Source: Tribonema minus (taxonomy: Eukaryota > Sar > Xanthophyceae > Tribonematales > Tribonemataceae). From it: DNA of 64,000 nucleotides. The notes beneath the pieces are model-generated. The model searched no databases. It was not told the origin of the DNA and saw nothing but the letters and a program-made list of their open reading frames with translations. The translations under genes were made by a program, and so were the position numbers. How positions within the stretch are numbered: position 1 is the stretch's first letter; every line of letters starts with the position of its first letter. Location of the stretch: the NCBI GenBank assembly GCA_017506865.1, contig JAFCMP010000538.1:558001-622000 (forward strand), written 5' to 3'. Below, one piece after another: positions 1 to 9,535 of this stretch.

Positions 1-213
1 ATCACCTTGAGCTGCTGCTGCCACTCTCGCTGGACAAGGAGCGTTGTGAGCTGCGCACCTAAAGGCCACAAATGACTTCATCTGGGTGTTAAAATCCGTA
101 AAGCCTACAAGTATGCAGCGGAAGTGCTGCTGTGCAACAGGCTGCGCGCTGCACAGGACGAGCACTGTTGGTGCTGAGCCCTGCTGCTGATTTTGTCAGC
201 TGACCAGGGCGTA

Positions 214-235
214 CTAACCCTAACCCTAACCGTAA
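214..235. repeat. Interstitial telomere-type repeat (CCCTAA)n
   Basis: Three near-perfect CCCTAA units sit downstream of the DnaJ gene. The array is far too short to be a chromosome end and lies inside unique sequence. It is one of six such islands in the window. Confidence 0.8.
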
Positions 236-419
236 GGCGCACCTGCAACAAATTGTTAGCTGCATGTGGACGTCTCGTGCAAGCGACGCTGAAGCACGGC
301 AGCCCCATAGACAACATACAGGCTGCGCAACGTGTGCGATATGAGAGCACTGAGCGCATGAGCAGCCCTCCCGCTGATAAACTTCAAGAGCATGACTTGA
401 ATTAAGCCTCAAATGGTGG

Positions 420-706
420 AGGAGACGCACCTTCGCCGGGCTGCTCACGGCGCTGAGCGCGTCGCAGTGGCCCACTGCCGACATGGCCTCGAACTTCACG
501 ATGTAAACAAAGACTTCAAGAGAGACGCACCTGCGCCAGGCTGCTCACGGCTGCTGAGCGCGTCGCAGAGGCCCACCGCCGACATGGCCTCACACTTCAC
601 GAGGCAGTACTTCAACACAAATACTTCAAGAGAAGACGCACCTGCGCCGGGCTGCTCACGGCGCTCAGCGCGTCGCAGTGGCCCACCGCCGACATGGCCT
701 CGAACG
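420..706 (-). repeat. Three tandem copies of the DnaJ exon-2 3' end with its splice donor
   Basis: Reading on the minus strand, the last about 65 bp of the second DnaJ exon plus about 20 bp of the following intron (632-706) recur at about 514-600 and about 420-500. Each copy keeps the exon end, the Ala-Gln codons and a donor-like GTGCGTC (GAAGGTGCGTC in the most distant copy), followed by a CTTGAAG motif in at least two copies. The two downstream copies lie in what should be intron and differ from the exon by scattered substitutions and one small indel. They could act as alternative donors or be non-functional relics. Confidence 0.75.
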
Positions 707-1449
707 CGCGGACGCCGTTCGCGCCGTACGCGTCGTACGCGTGGCGCTTGTTCGGGTCCGACAGCACGCGGAACGCGCGGTCTATGAGCTGAAACTGCTC
801 ATCCGCCATGGCGCGCATGTCGCGCAGCCCCGCCGTCGCGGCCGCGGCGGCGGGGGTGTGCGTTTCGGGCGCGCTGCTGCCGTTGGTGTCCGCGTCCTGG
901 GTGAGTTTTAGCGCCTCCTTCCTGAGCCATTCCACGCTGTTCAGGTCCACCTTGTCGGGGTGGAGGTGCGCCACCTGAGGGGGGCGGGGGGGAGGGGGGA
1001 AGGGGTGAGGACACGTTCGCGGAGTGCAACCTGCACGCTTGACTTTTGAGAGTGGTTCTGTGCAGCTGGCTGCCAGCAAAGCAGGTCAAGTGAACTGTAC
1101 ATCAGCAGTCTTCGCCGAAAAGCAGGTGACCAATTCGGAACACCATGGTGGCCAAAGTTGGCGAGCGTCTCAATGCCTGAGCAGTTCGATGTCAGCTTGG
1201 TGCAGTGAGCACATCAGCTGTACCGTGTGCGACTGAGGTTCAGGCATGTTCTAGCCCCAGCTGTGAGTGCCACACGTCACAGGCTGCAAACAGAGCCCGA
1301 GTTTTGCACATTGTCAAGTTGAAGCGTACCAGGCCGAGGTACGCAGCGCGGATCTCCTTGGGCGTCGCCGTGCGGTCCACCCTAAGAGTCGCATAGTAGT
1401 CTGGTGGCTCCATCTCGTCGCCGGTCAGCGGCGCTGCGAAAGGCGCCAT
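642..1449 (-). CDS. DnaJ (J-domain) co-chaperone, N-terminal part
   Basis: Two exons, 1449-1330 and 974-642, join in phase 0 with GTACGC and GTGCGT donors and a CTCAG acceptor. The chosen ATG at 1449 gives 12-15 residues before the J-domain. Helix I and II motifs (DYYATLRVDRTATPKEIRAAY) are in exon 1. The catalytic HPD loop (HLHPDK) opens exon 2, and helix III/IV (FRVLSDPNKRHAYDAYG) follows after an acidic, Ala-rich insertion of about 35 residues. J-domains stimulate the ATPase of Hsp70 through HPD. The 'YDAYG..GV' ending resembles the DNAJC11-like group, but that placement is tentative. A further exon may lie at 58-1, where an AG acceptor precedes a Gln-rich stretch, so the gene probably continues off the left edge. 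The exon-2 end is tandemly copied downstream, which makes the real donor ambiguous. Confidence 0.8.
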
Positions 1450-1743
1450 GCCGCTGCTCCCTCTCAAGTTTGTTGCTTGGCGTGAGCGCCTGTGGTCTGC
1501 AGCAGCAGAGGCTTCGCTCAGATGAAGTCCGAGGACACGAGTTTGCTTTAGCTGGCCTTTCACTGGCTGGCTGCGGCAATGATAGCAGGACTGCAGGAAT
1601 CCTTGAAGTAAGTCGACGTTGAAGTTTGCATGCCGTTGAAGTTGCAAATGATTTGAAGTTGTCCCGCCTCCCTTATCCTTATTTAGACCCTCCAGGGGAG
1701 AAACAGAATCCTTGGTAGCAAGATCGATGATAACTATTTGCAC

Positions 1744-2595
1744 TGCTTGCGCTCTAAGCGAGAAGGACTCATGTTATGGATGTTGAGAGGACGATGCAGC
1801 ACCCTGACTGAAGCGGTGTGTGCATGAAGGTGTTGTCCTGTGCGGCATGTAGTTGTGCGCAGTCTAGCTGCTGGCACGCTTCTGTACGACTGAGGCAAAG
1901 CAGACCTGCACATCAAGTTCGAGGCATCCTGTTTCACTCACACACGCGTAAAAGTGTCAGGCACTCAGGCTGCTGATGCATCAATTGTGCACTGCAGGCT
2001 TCAGTATGAAGGCAGATGCTTACGTATCTGTGTGCAAATTATACTCCACATACCTACACATATGGGCGAGCAAAGTCCATGTTGGAATACAACAAATCTC
2101 GATTCACTATGGTATGGCCATGCTACTTGCTGTTTGTACAAAGTCCTATTGTGAAGCGAACCCCATAGTTGGGCAGTTCTCAGCAAATGACGTGGCCTAC
2201 CTGGCGCACGAGATATTCGGGCCAGCCTGGCCCAAATATGGGGTTCGTATTGTGAAGCCATCAAGCTTAAAGCTCAGCAGGAGTGAAGGATATACATGTG
2301 CTGTGACTGGTGCCTCATTGCACCATGCAAGGTGTCATTGGTAGCGTTGCAGTGACATCAAGCACGCAGAAGGCATGACCAAACCAACGAAGACAGGACC
2401 AGGATCACCAACTCAAAACACCACGAACGACAACGACGGAAGCTTCCGAAGAGGGGGGTGACGATCTGGGCTTCACTCCCCCCCCCCCCCCCCCCTCCTT
2501 TCCCCTTCCCCCTCCCCCCCTCAGAACGCGCAAGCTCTCTCCTGCATCACTAACCTACACAAGCGAGCTAGGAGAGTCAGCCAATACCAGGAATC
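1744..2595. other. Spacer between DnaJ and 14-3-3 genes
   Basis: The two genes are divergent, so this stretch should hold both promoters. I see no convincing coding segment. A C-rich run lies at about 2479-2500 and a run of C/T tracts continues to 2520, just before the 14-3-3 start. No clear TATA box was identified. Confidence 0.4.
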
Positions 2596-5500
2596 ATGGA
2601 CAGGTGGGTGCTGGGTGGGGGGGAAGACCAATGCCGCCGCCGTCGCCTCCGTGCTAGCAGCTGTCGCATTCAGGATATGGCCTGAGAGCTGAGCAGTTTT
2701 TTTTTCCCTGGTGTTTGGTGCTGCAGGTCAGCGCTTGTGTACCAGGCCAAGCTGGCGGAGCAGGCGGAGCGGGTGAGTCCATTCGCTGCACCGTCATCGC
2801 CACAAGCCCACATGTGCTGCTTTCGGCGGTAGGCAGCTGTGCAATCTGCACGTCTTGTTCCTCATTTTAGGCCCCACCACCACAGTTGTGGCAAAGGGCG
2901 ACGAGCGACGCTGCTGCGCCTTAAGGGCCCAGCCCTGAGGCTGTCTGTGTTACAGTCGTAGGTTGGTTCTCGAGGGTACTTAACTGCTTTGCTTACCGAA
3001 TTCTCGCCTTGGATCTACCATGGCCCACGTTCCTTGAAGGGGCTCGTTCAATGTCGGTTGGCGCGACGGCTCTAAGCTATAGTCCATGAGATGGTGGCGA
3101 ATATTCCTTCAAATGGCACCCCTGCTGGTGCTGGTGGACGACAACACCGCGCACGTGGGCTCTCGCCTGGGCATCGCGCTCGTCAAAGCAAGAGGACTTT
3201 TGTCAGCTCATCGATCGTTTTTCGGCGCACGGTGCCGCCAACGACTGCTTTTCCGCATCTGTTCCACTGGGCATTGCTAGGATGAGCTTCTGCTGTCTCA
3301 TGAAAGCGCCCATGTCTCTCAGGCTTGCATGCCAAACGCTCAGAATATCACTTTTTTGTCAACAAGCGTTCCGCGCAGACGGCGCCCTGACTTGGCTCCA
3401 GGCTTATCTGTCAACCCCTAACAACTGCACAACAAGAGTCATGTTGTTGGTCTCATGCTGACCCTGACCATGCCCACCCCCCCCCTGCTCCCCCCGTCTT
3501 CGCATGGCAGTTCGATGAGATGGTCAGCTTCATGAAGCAGGTCTCTGTGCAGCCCCAGGAGCTCTCTGTGGAGGAGCGGAACCTTCTCTCTGTGGCGTAC
3601 AAAAACGTGATCGGCGCACGCCGCGCGTCGTGGCGCGTCATCTCGTCCATCGAGCAGAAGGGGGAGCCCGAGAAGCTGCCCCTGATCAGGGACTACAAGA
3701 AGAAGATCGAGACGTGAGTGCGACTCATTGTTCATGACTGTTATTCATGATGTGCGTACGACAAGCTGCCCCTGATTAAAGGCTATAAGAAGCAGATCGC
3801 AACGCGCTGTGAGTGCGATTCGCTCTTCTCACAATCCAATTTTTAAGGTTTGTGAGGTACAAGATAAAAGTGGGGGCTTGATGTCAAGAGCTTCATGCCA
3901 AAAGCATACTTGACAGCGTCAAGTGGTGCTTTGAGAGCGACGAGCCGTAAGTAGTGCACAGCATGTATTGGCGCAGTCCATCGGCATTTGTGCAGGCTGA
4001 GCTGTGCCCTGGCTCGGAGTGCACGGTCACTGTGCACAAGCGCTCGCTGAGGCGTTGCTGTAACTTTGTACAGATCTAGTCAAGCACCAACGTCACTGCA
4101 ACTTAACTGACAGAGATGGTTAGTGCTGTCAGAGTATTGAAAATGCGGCTGCGTACATACTTGCTGGCGACACGAATGGCTGGGTGAATCACCATAGGGA
4201 TTTCGTGGGCCATCACTGCTACAGGGGTCTGGAGTGGCCTTGTCTGTCATTAGGGCCGCTTTTGATGCCTTATCGCAAGCGGGTGTGAAATAGTCTTTTT
4301 GCCTACTGTGGTTAAGGTGGCACTGTTTGACTCGTGGCCAATAACTGCAGCAGCGGCGACCACGGTTTTTGGTGGAAGGCACTTGCGGCGAACCATGCCT
4401 TGTCACCTAGAGCTCTACGATCTTTTGATTTGTTTTCCATTCGTACATACCTATTCCTACCTGGGTTCGCAGCTCGCCCTTTCGCAGCTCTCAGTAAGTG
4501 CGCAGCACAAAGGCCCAAGCAGGCGGGTTTCACGAACACGCAAGGCCCAAGCAGGCGGGTTTCACGAACACGCTGTTGCGCCAGAGTGACCACAGTCACG
4601 AAGTAATTCTAATTTGAGATATGTGTGATTTCATTTGGGGGGATGTTGAACATGCGCATATCATTGCCTCGCAAGGCGACTGTAGGCACACGCATATGAT
4701 TTGCACGACGTTGGCGAGGCGAGATGCATGAAGACATGTCTTCTGCTACAGTACATGAATGGACCATGCAGCTAAGTCAGCTCTTTTTGTGCGCGTGTCG
4801 CTACTTCAAGCATAACCTCAAGTGTGCAACACGCCACACATGTGCACACCCCTGAGCTGGCCATGCACTTGAGAAAGAACTGGGCACGAAACGTGCAGCG
4901 TGTGTCGGGCAGCTGTCTGTATGCGCATTTGTTCCATAAAGTAGTGTGACGAGCCACAAACTCTGCTGGTGTTCATTGCGACGAGCCGCAGACTCTATGA
5001 GCAATCAATGTTGCTACCCCTAACCCTAACCCTAAGCAAAGTGACAGCCGCAAAGAGCTGACGATGCATCCAAGAAAAGTGTCGTGTACCTTCCATGCGT
5101 GCACTCCGTCACCCCTGATCTTGCGCGCCGGCAGGAGGAGCTGCGCAAAGGCGCTGCGGCACTGAGGCTCGCCTCTCAGCACCTGTAGCAAATATCAAAA
5201 TTGCACTCATTGAAGTTTTTTTCACGCTGGCGTGCATCAATACATACACGCGTACATTTGCCGTCTCTGCATGCCGTCACCAAGCTGGAGGAAACAGCTT
5301 GGAGATGGCACTTGCGCATGAGCTTATGCGTCAAAAACTCAAGGAGATTAAAGTTTCAGTTCTTCCTTGCTGAGTTTCCAATACTTCACATATAGAGTCA
5401 CTCCAATTGCGCGTGACAGCGAGCTGGAGGAGATCTGCGCGGACATCGTGGGCATCATTGAGAACAAGGGCGTTTCTCCAAATTGCTTTTTGGCAAAGTA

Positions 5501-6917
5501 GTGTGTTGCCATAGTTTCAAATCTATGACTTGTTCCATATATCGCCGCCCACCCCGCAACAGTGAGCTGGAGGAGATCTGGAGGAGATCTGCGCAGAGAT
5601 CCTGGGCATAATTGAGAGCGAGCTCATTTCTTCGAGTACTTCTCCGCAAAATGGTTGCAGTTGCAGTTTGTTGTTGAAGTCTCATCTATCACCTATCGCA
5701 TGTCACGCTCTCCTCTGCACTTGATACACAGCGAGCTCGAGGAGATCTGCACGGAGATCCTGGGCATCACTGAGAACGAGCTCGTTGTGTGCAAAAGTAC
5801 AAGTGAAGCAGTTGAAAGCGCAGTTCAGCCTCTGTTCTGACATGAATGTTGCATCGCTGCCCACATTGCAACAGCGAGCTCGAGGAGATCTGCACGGAGA
5901 TCCTGGGCATCATTGAGAACGAGCTCATCCCCAACTCGTCCGCGACGGAGGGCAAGGTCTTCTACTACAAGATGAAGGGCGACTACCACCGCTACCTCAG
6001 CGAGTTCCAGGCGCACGACGCTCGCAAGGAAAGTTCCGACAAGGCCCTCGAGGCGTACCAGCACGCTACCGAGTGGTCGCACCAGGACCTCCCCCCCACG
6101 CACCCGATCCGCCTCGGCCTCGCGCTCAACTTCTCGGTGTTCTACTACGAGATCCTCAACTCGCCGGAGCGCGCGTGCAACCTGGCCAAGCAGGCGTTCG
6201 ACGACGCCATCGCGGAGCTCGACACGCTGTCCGAAGAATCCTACAAGGTTTGTAGGGTATATGTGTAGATGCATGGGTATGTTGAAGTGCAAGCAGGCGT
6301 TTGATGATGCCATCGCGGAGCTCGACACGCGTTTGATGATGCCATCGCGGAGCTCGACACGCTGTCCGAAGAATCCTACAAGGTATGTTGGGTTTGCAAT
6401 AGATCGTCATGTATGTAGATATGTGGTTTGGGTATGTCAACATGTTTAGAATGACTGTGCATGTACGCCCAAGCAGCCAAGCAGGCGTTTGACGATGTGA
6501 TCGCGGAGCTCGATATGCTGTCCGAAGAATCCTACAATGTGTGTGGGGGGGGGCGGGGTATGCGCTGTGCAATTGTCTAGCCTACAGTCTAGGTGGTATG
6601 TGTGTATGCTGTGCAACCTCGTGAGGGGTCCGAACAATCCTGTGATGCTGCTCAAAGAATCCTGCAAGGTAGGTGTAGCTTCATGACTGCACAGTGCGAG
6701 CGTTTGGCGGAATGCGTACAGTCCCATATACAGCTCAGGTTCCAGCTTCTGACACCCGCCTCCCCCCTCTCCTCCCCCCCCCCCTCCTCTCCACTAGGAC
6801 TCCACCCTCATCATGCAGCTGCTGCGCGACAACCTCACGCTGTGGACGAGCGACCAAGGCGAGGGCGACGAGGCGGGCGCCGACGCCGACGGCACGCGCG
6901 TCGAGGACATGCCATGA
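2596..6917 (+). CDS. 14-3-3 family phosphoserine/threonine-binding protein
   Basis: Five exons can be joined exactly: 2596-2603, 2727-2772, 3511-3713, 5875-6247 and 6798-6917. They sum to 750 bp, a 249-aa protein plus TGA, the normal family size. All junctions have GT and AG, and the reading frame is kept. The family hallmarks are present: an N-terminal dimerisation helix ([14 protein letters not shown]), the [14 protein letters not shown] box, the basic RRASWR segment, KGDYHRYL, the [10 protein letters not shown] helix and the [18 protein letters not shown]-terminal box, followed by an acidic tail. The protein should be cytosolic/nuclear and bind phosphorylated client proteins as a dimer. 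The long third intron (3714-5874) and the fourth intron contain repeated pieces of the adjoining exon ends, described separately. There are also GC-rich exon-like islands in introns 2 and 3. Confidence 0.95.
3114..3200 (+). other. GC-rich exon-like island in 14-3-3 intron 2
   Basis: An 80-90 bp segment beginning ATGGCACCCCTG reads as a coding-like peptide ([20 protein letters not shown]) and differs in base composition from the surrounding intron. It does not belong in the 14-3-3 product, whose neighbouring exons join perfectly without it. It may be a stray exon copy of another gene or chance. No family was recognised. Confidence 0.25.
3762..3812 (+). repeat. Copy of 14-3-3 exon-3 3' end and donor
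   Basis: The sequence reading GACAAGCTGCCCCTGAT followed by a diverged tail and TGTGAGTGC repeats the end of exon 3 and its GTGAGTGC donor (about 3668-3721), roughly 90 bp downstream. It has several substitutions and would not keep frame, so it looks like a decaying tandem copy. Confidence 0.65.
4509..4572. repeat. Two perfect tandem copies of a 32-bp unit
   Basis: AGGCCCAAGCAGGCGGGTTT plus CACGAACACG is present twice back to back within the third intron of the 14-3-3 gene. No coding role is apparent. Confidence 0.8.
5014..5036. repeat. Interstitial telomere-type repeat (CCCTAA)n
   Basis: Three CCCTAA-like units lie inside the third intron of the 14-3-3 gene, 54 bp from an exon-like island on the minus strand (5090-5182). 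Confidence 0.8.
5090..5182 (-). other. Orphan exon-like segment with splice sites, antisense in 14-3-3 intron 3
   Basis: On the minus strand an open 93-bp stretch (31 codons, for example [19 protein letters not shown]) is bounded by GCTACAG and GGTACAC, so it looks like a phase-0 internal exon. No adjoining exons of the same gene were found. The other strand is also open here, so strand choice is uncertain. It may be a transposed exon fragment. Confidence 0.3.
5418..5785 (+). repeat. Three degenerate copies of 14-3-3 exon-4 5' end with acceptor
   Basis: The acceptor-proximal start of exon 4 (ACAG then CGAGCTCGAGGAGATCTGC at 5871-5893) recurs upstream at about 5425-5470, 5566-5625 and 5728-5785. 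All three retain an ACAG-like acceptor and the codons for ELEEIC...EILGI. The middle copy has an internal duplication of GGAGATCT. Only the last copy, at 5875, continues into the full exon. Each upstream copy could be used as a mis-spliced acceptor but would then run into intron sequence. Confidence 0.8.
6287..6545 (+). repeat. Copies of 14-3-3 exon-4 3' end with donor
   Basis: The last about 60 bp of exon 4 (AAGCAGGCGTTCGACGACGC through TCCTACAAG and the donor) recurs at about 6292-6330, 6331-6384 and 6474-6540. The first two are fused head to tail. The second ends TCCTACAAG-GTATGTT, a better donor than the true GTTTGTA. The third has lost the donor consensus (ACAATGTGTG). A still weaker relic (GAATCCTGCAAG-GTAGGT) is at about 6657-6675. 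Confidence 0.8.
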
Positions 6918-8125
6918 GGCAGCAGTGCTCAGCTCCTCGTGGCGTTGCACTGTAGGGAGATTGTCTTGTCTGTGTGCGGGGCGGGGCGGCGACTCCGCTC
7001 GCTCGCGCCCCTCTTGGTGTGTGTAAATGTAGTCGAGAGACCGTGATTTGCGGGGTGGGTGTGTGTGCTCTTGTGTGTTTTGGGGCATGTGTTCTGGCCG
7101 GTGCTGTGAAGGAGGAGTTCGTTGTGGGGTGATGCAACCGGCGTTTTGTTGATGCACTGCGAATGTCACTGCTGCTGGCTGGTGATGGGAGAAGGTGCGA
7201 TGAGAACATGGGGCAGTGCGCGCATTTGAGCCCTGATGCATGAGGACACAACTGCGTGCTTTGCTGGTGTTGTGGTGTCGAGGGCTTTGCAATGTGCACG
7301 GTTTACAAGCGCTTGGTGCTAACCTTACACGCAACATATGCTGTTGGCGCTTCAACTATGTGCATGAAACAATGGCAACCTCCATTGTAGCGTCAACTCT
7401 GCGCAAACGTACCCAAACGGTCTGCATGACTGTAGACAAGAATTGCCTTGTGGTCAAATGCAATGTATGAAAATTCCTACGCTGCTGCATGACCTCGAAA
7501 GTATTGCTTTGTGCTGTCAACATCCAAAGAGTTTTGTGACCCAATGAAGTAGCAGAAATGGAGGAGGTAAAACATGAAAAGAAAAACCTGAGTCACATAA
7601 ATGCACATTGAAGAGTCACAGACCTCAGAATGTTGGTGTACATCCTATCTGCGAAGCGCTTCAAATACTATGTATGCATGAGCTCATGTTAAGACCCGAT
7701 TACATGAGAGTGACGCCGCTGTTGGCTGGCATGCTCCCCAACCCATTGTAAGAGTGCTGCTAGAGATGCTTGTCATGTGCATGCACATGGCATTGCACTC
7801 GTCCACATGCAGAAGGTACCGGAGCGCATTGTCATTCGGTGCGCATCCACGTAGTAGCAATGGCAAGAGTGCCACCCTTTGACCGTGTTCCATCTCATAC
7901 CCTCTCTGCTCACATGGCATTGACAAACCATGCCTTTCGAAATGTTGTTGACAGAAGCGCGGTCTGCATGAATAATAGCTGGATCTTAGGCAGATGCATA
8001 CACAGGTTACGGTTGGCATGGTACTCATGCGCCAAAACAAGTAAACAAGCGTGCAATTTTGCAGCAGAGACAGATGCTCATACAGCTTCAGCTTCAATAT
8101 ATACACTTTCACTACGATCAGCTCG
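6918..8125. other. Spacer downstream of 14-3-3
   Basis: This holds the 14-3-3 3' UTR and about 1 kb of AT-richer DNA before the end of the minus-strand Crinkler-type exon. I see no supported gene or repeat. Confidence 0.4.
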
Positions 8126-8767
8126 TCATCTGTCCACACTTGCAGATTGCCGCAACGCTCCCATGGTGAGTTGCCCTGCCGCATGCTCCGCCGCCAGCTC
8201 TGCAGCCAGATTGTGGAGCCATGGCGTCCAGCTACGCGCAGCATCACTCATGTCAGCGACGAGCTCTTCCGGCGCCTGCTTGTTCCGCGACAGCACCAGC
8301 CGCTTGACGTGATCCGATGCCCACTTCAAGTGATATGTCTCGAGGTCATCCTCAACCTCCATGTGAAAGACCAGATCGGATTGGTAGTCCCTCACCCGCG
8401 GCTTCGGTGTCGCGGCCACAGCGGCTGTGCGTACCCCATAGTACGCAGCGTTCGCACAGGCTGACTGAAGCCGCTGCTGGAGGTTGTCGCTCTCCGCATG
8501 CAACAGTACGTACAGCACTAGCCCGCCCCATTCCGCGAAGCGCCGCTGCACGAGCTCCTGCGGGAGGTGCTGGAAACGCGGCAGGTGACGGCGGCAGTGC
8601 TCAATCTCAGCCTCGCTCCACACCGTCATGTACAGCTGCGCTGCGTAGCCGAAGCTGAGGCTGGCGAAGCCGCGAAAGTACTTTGCGTCCAGCGCCATGA
8701 AGGCGATGGTGGTGTCGCACTCGCTCTCGCTCGGTTCTGCTGCCGGATCCGAGAGGCACCAGCAGTC
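8126..8767 (-). pseudogene. Lone C-terminal exon of a Crinkler/RHS-type NTPase
   Basis: The minus-strand segment begins after an ACTCGCAG acceptor at 8768 and reads DCWCLSDPAAE, then YMTVWSEAEIEHCRRHLPRF, FAEWGGLVLYVL and a Leu/Ala-rich C-terminus to a stop. It is homologous along its whole length to the second exons at 19902-20540, 44349-44993 and 60122-60745. Unlike those three loci, no P-loop exon is found on the minus strand in the roughly 750 bp between it and retrotransposon A (8768-9430). The gene is therefore either broken, with its 5' half separated by the 5.5-kb element, or the exon was duplicated alone. Without Walker A it cannot be a functional ATPase. Confidence 0.6.
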
Positions 8768-9535
8768 CTGCGAGTGCAGAACCCCCATGCGCAAGTCACT
8801 GAATATTACGTGAATGGGCATGCATAAAGGCGTGAAATCGTTTGATTCAGAATGAGTCATTGGACAAAGCGTGTCAACGCAAGTGCATTGCGTAGGTATC
8901 GAACAAAATTTGCTGCAGCCAGCCGAAGTGCGGCGATGCTTATGCCTGTCCATGCGTGCATGCATGCATGCATGATGAATCATACTCGTGCTACTAATAT
9001 ACATGGTGTCACCGCTCTGGACGAAACGATGAATTCAGCTGGCAAGCAGTCAATGCTCCTGCTCTGCTCGCGCGCATGAATCAGTGCTTCAGCCTCCTGG
9101 CACAAATGGCAGCTGCGGCCATGATGGACCAGAGCACCCGCAGCCAATTAAAGTTCCAGATGGATGCACACATCTTTTTGAACTGAGTGTGCTTAAGACG
9201 CACTTGTGCTTGCTGGCAGCGTGACGTGCATCGGCCCGGTACACTTGGAATATTCAGAAACATTGTGTTGACCGCCATCCACAGCACAACACTGCGTCAT
9301 TCTCCTGCAGAGCTCTACGGTGACGCACTGCATTCGGTACCAGCACACACTCGCACTGCATGTGATGCCGAAACAGAAGGCGACATTAGCTGACATGAAG
9401 AGCGCACCTTGGCGGCCGCTGATGTACTTTTTATTAATTCTCGCTCAGGGCGCGAAAAAGCCCAGATGATTGGCATCTAGCTGTAAGGAATCTACATGTC
9501 GTATGACAGTCTGAAAGTGTCGCAACGACAACCAC

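Noticed and set aside
2479-2520. C-rich run as a regulatory element
   Set aside because: Simple low-complexity tract with no recognisable site. It may only be part of the 5' region of the 14-3-3 gene.
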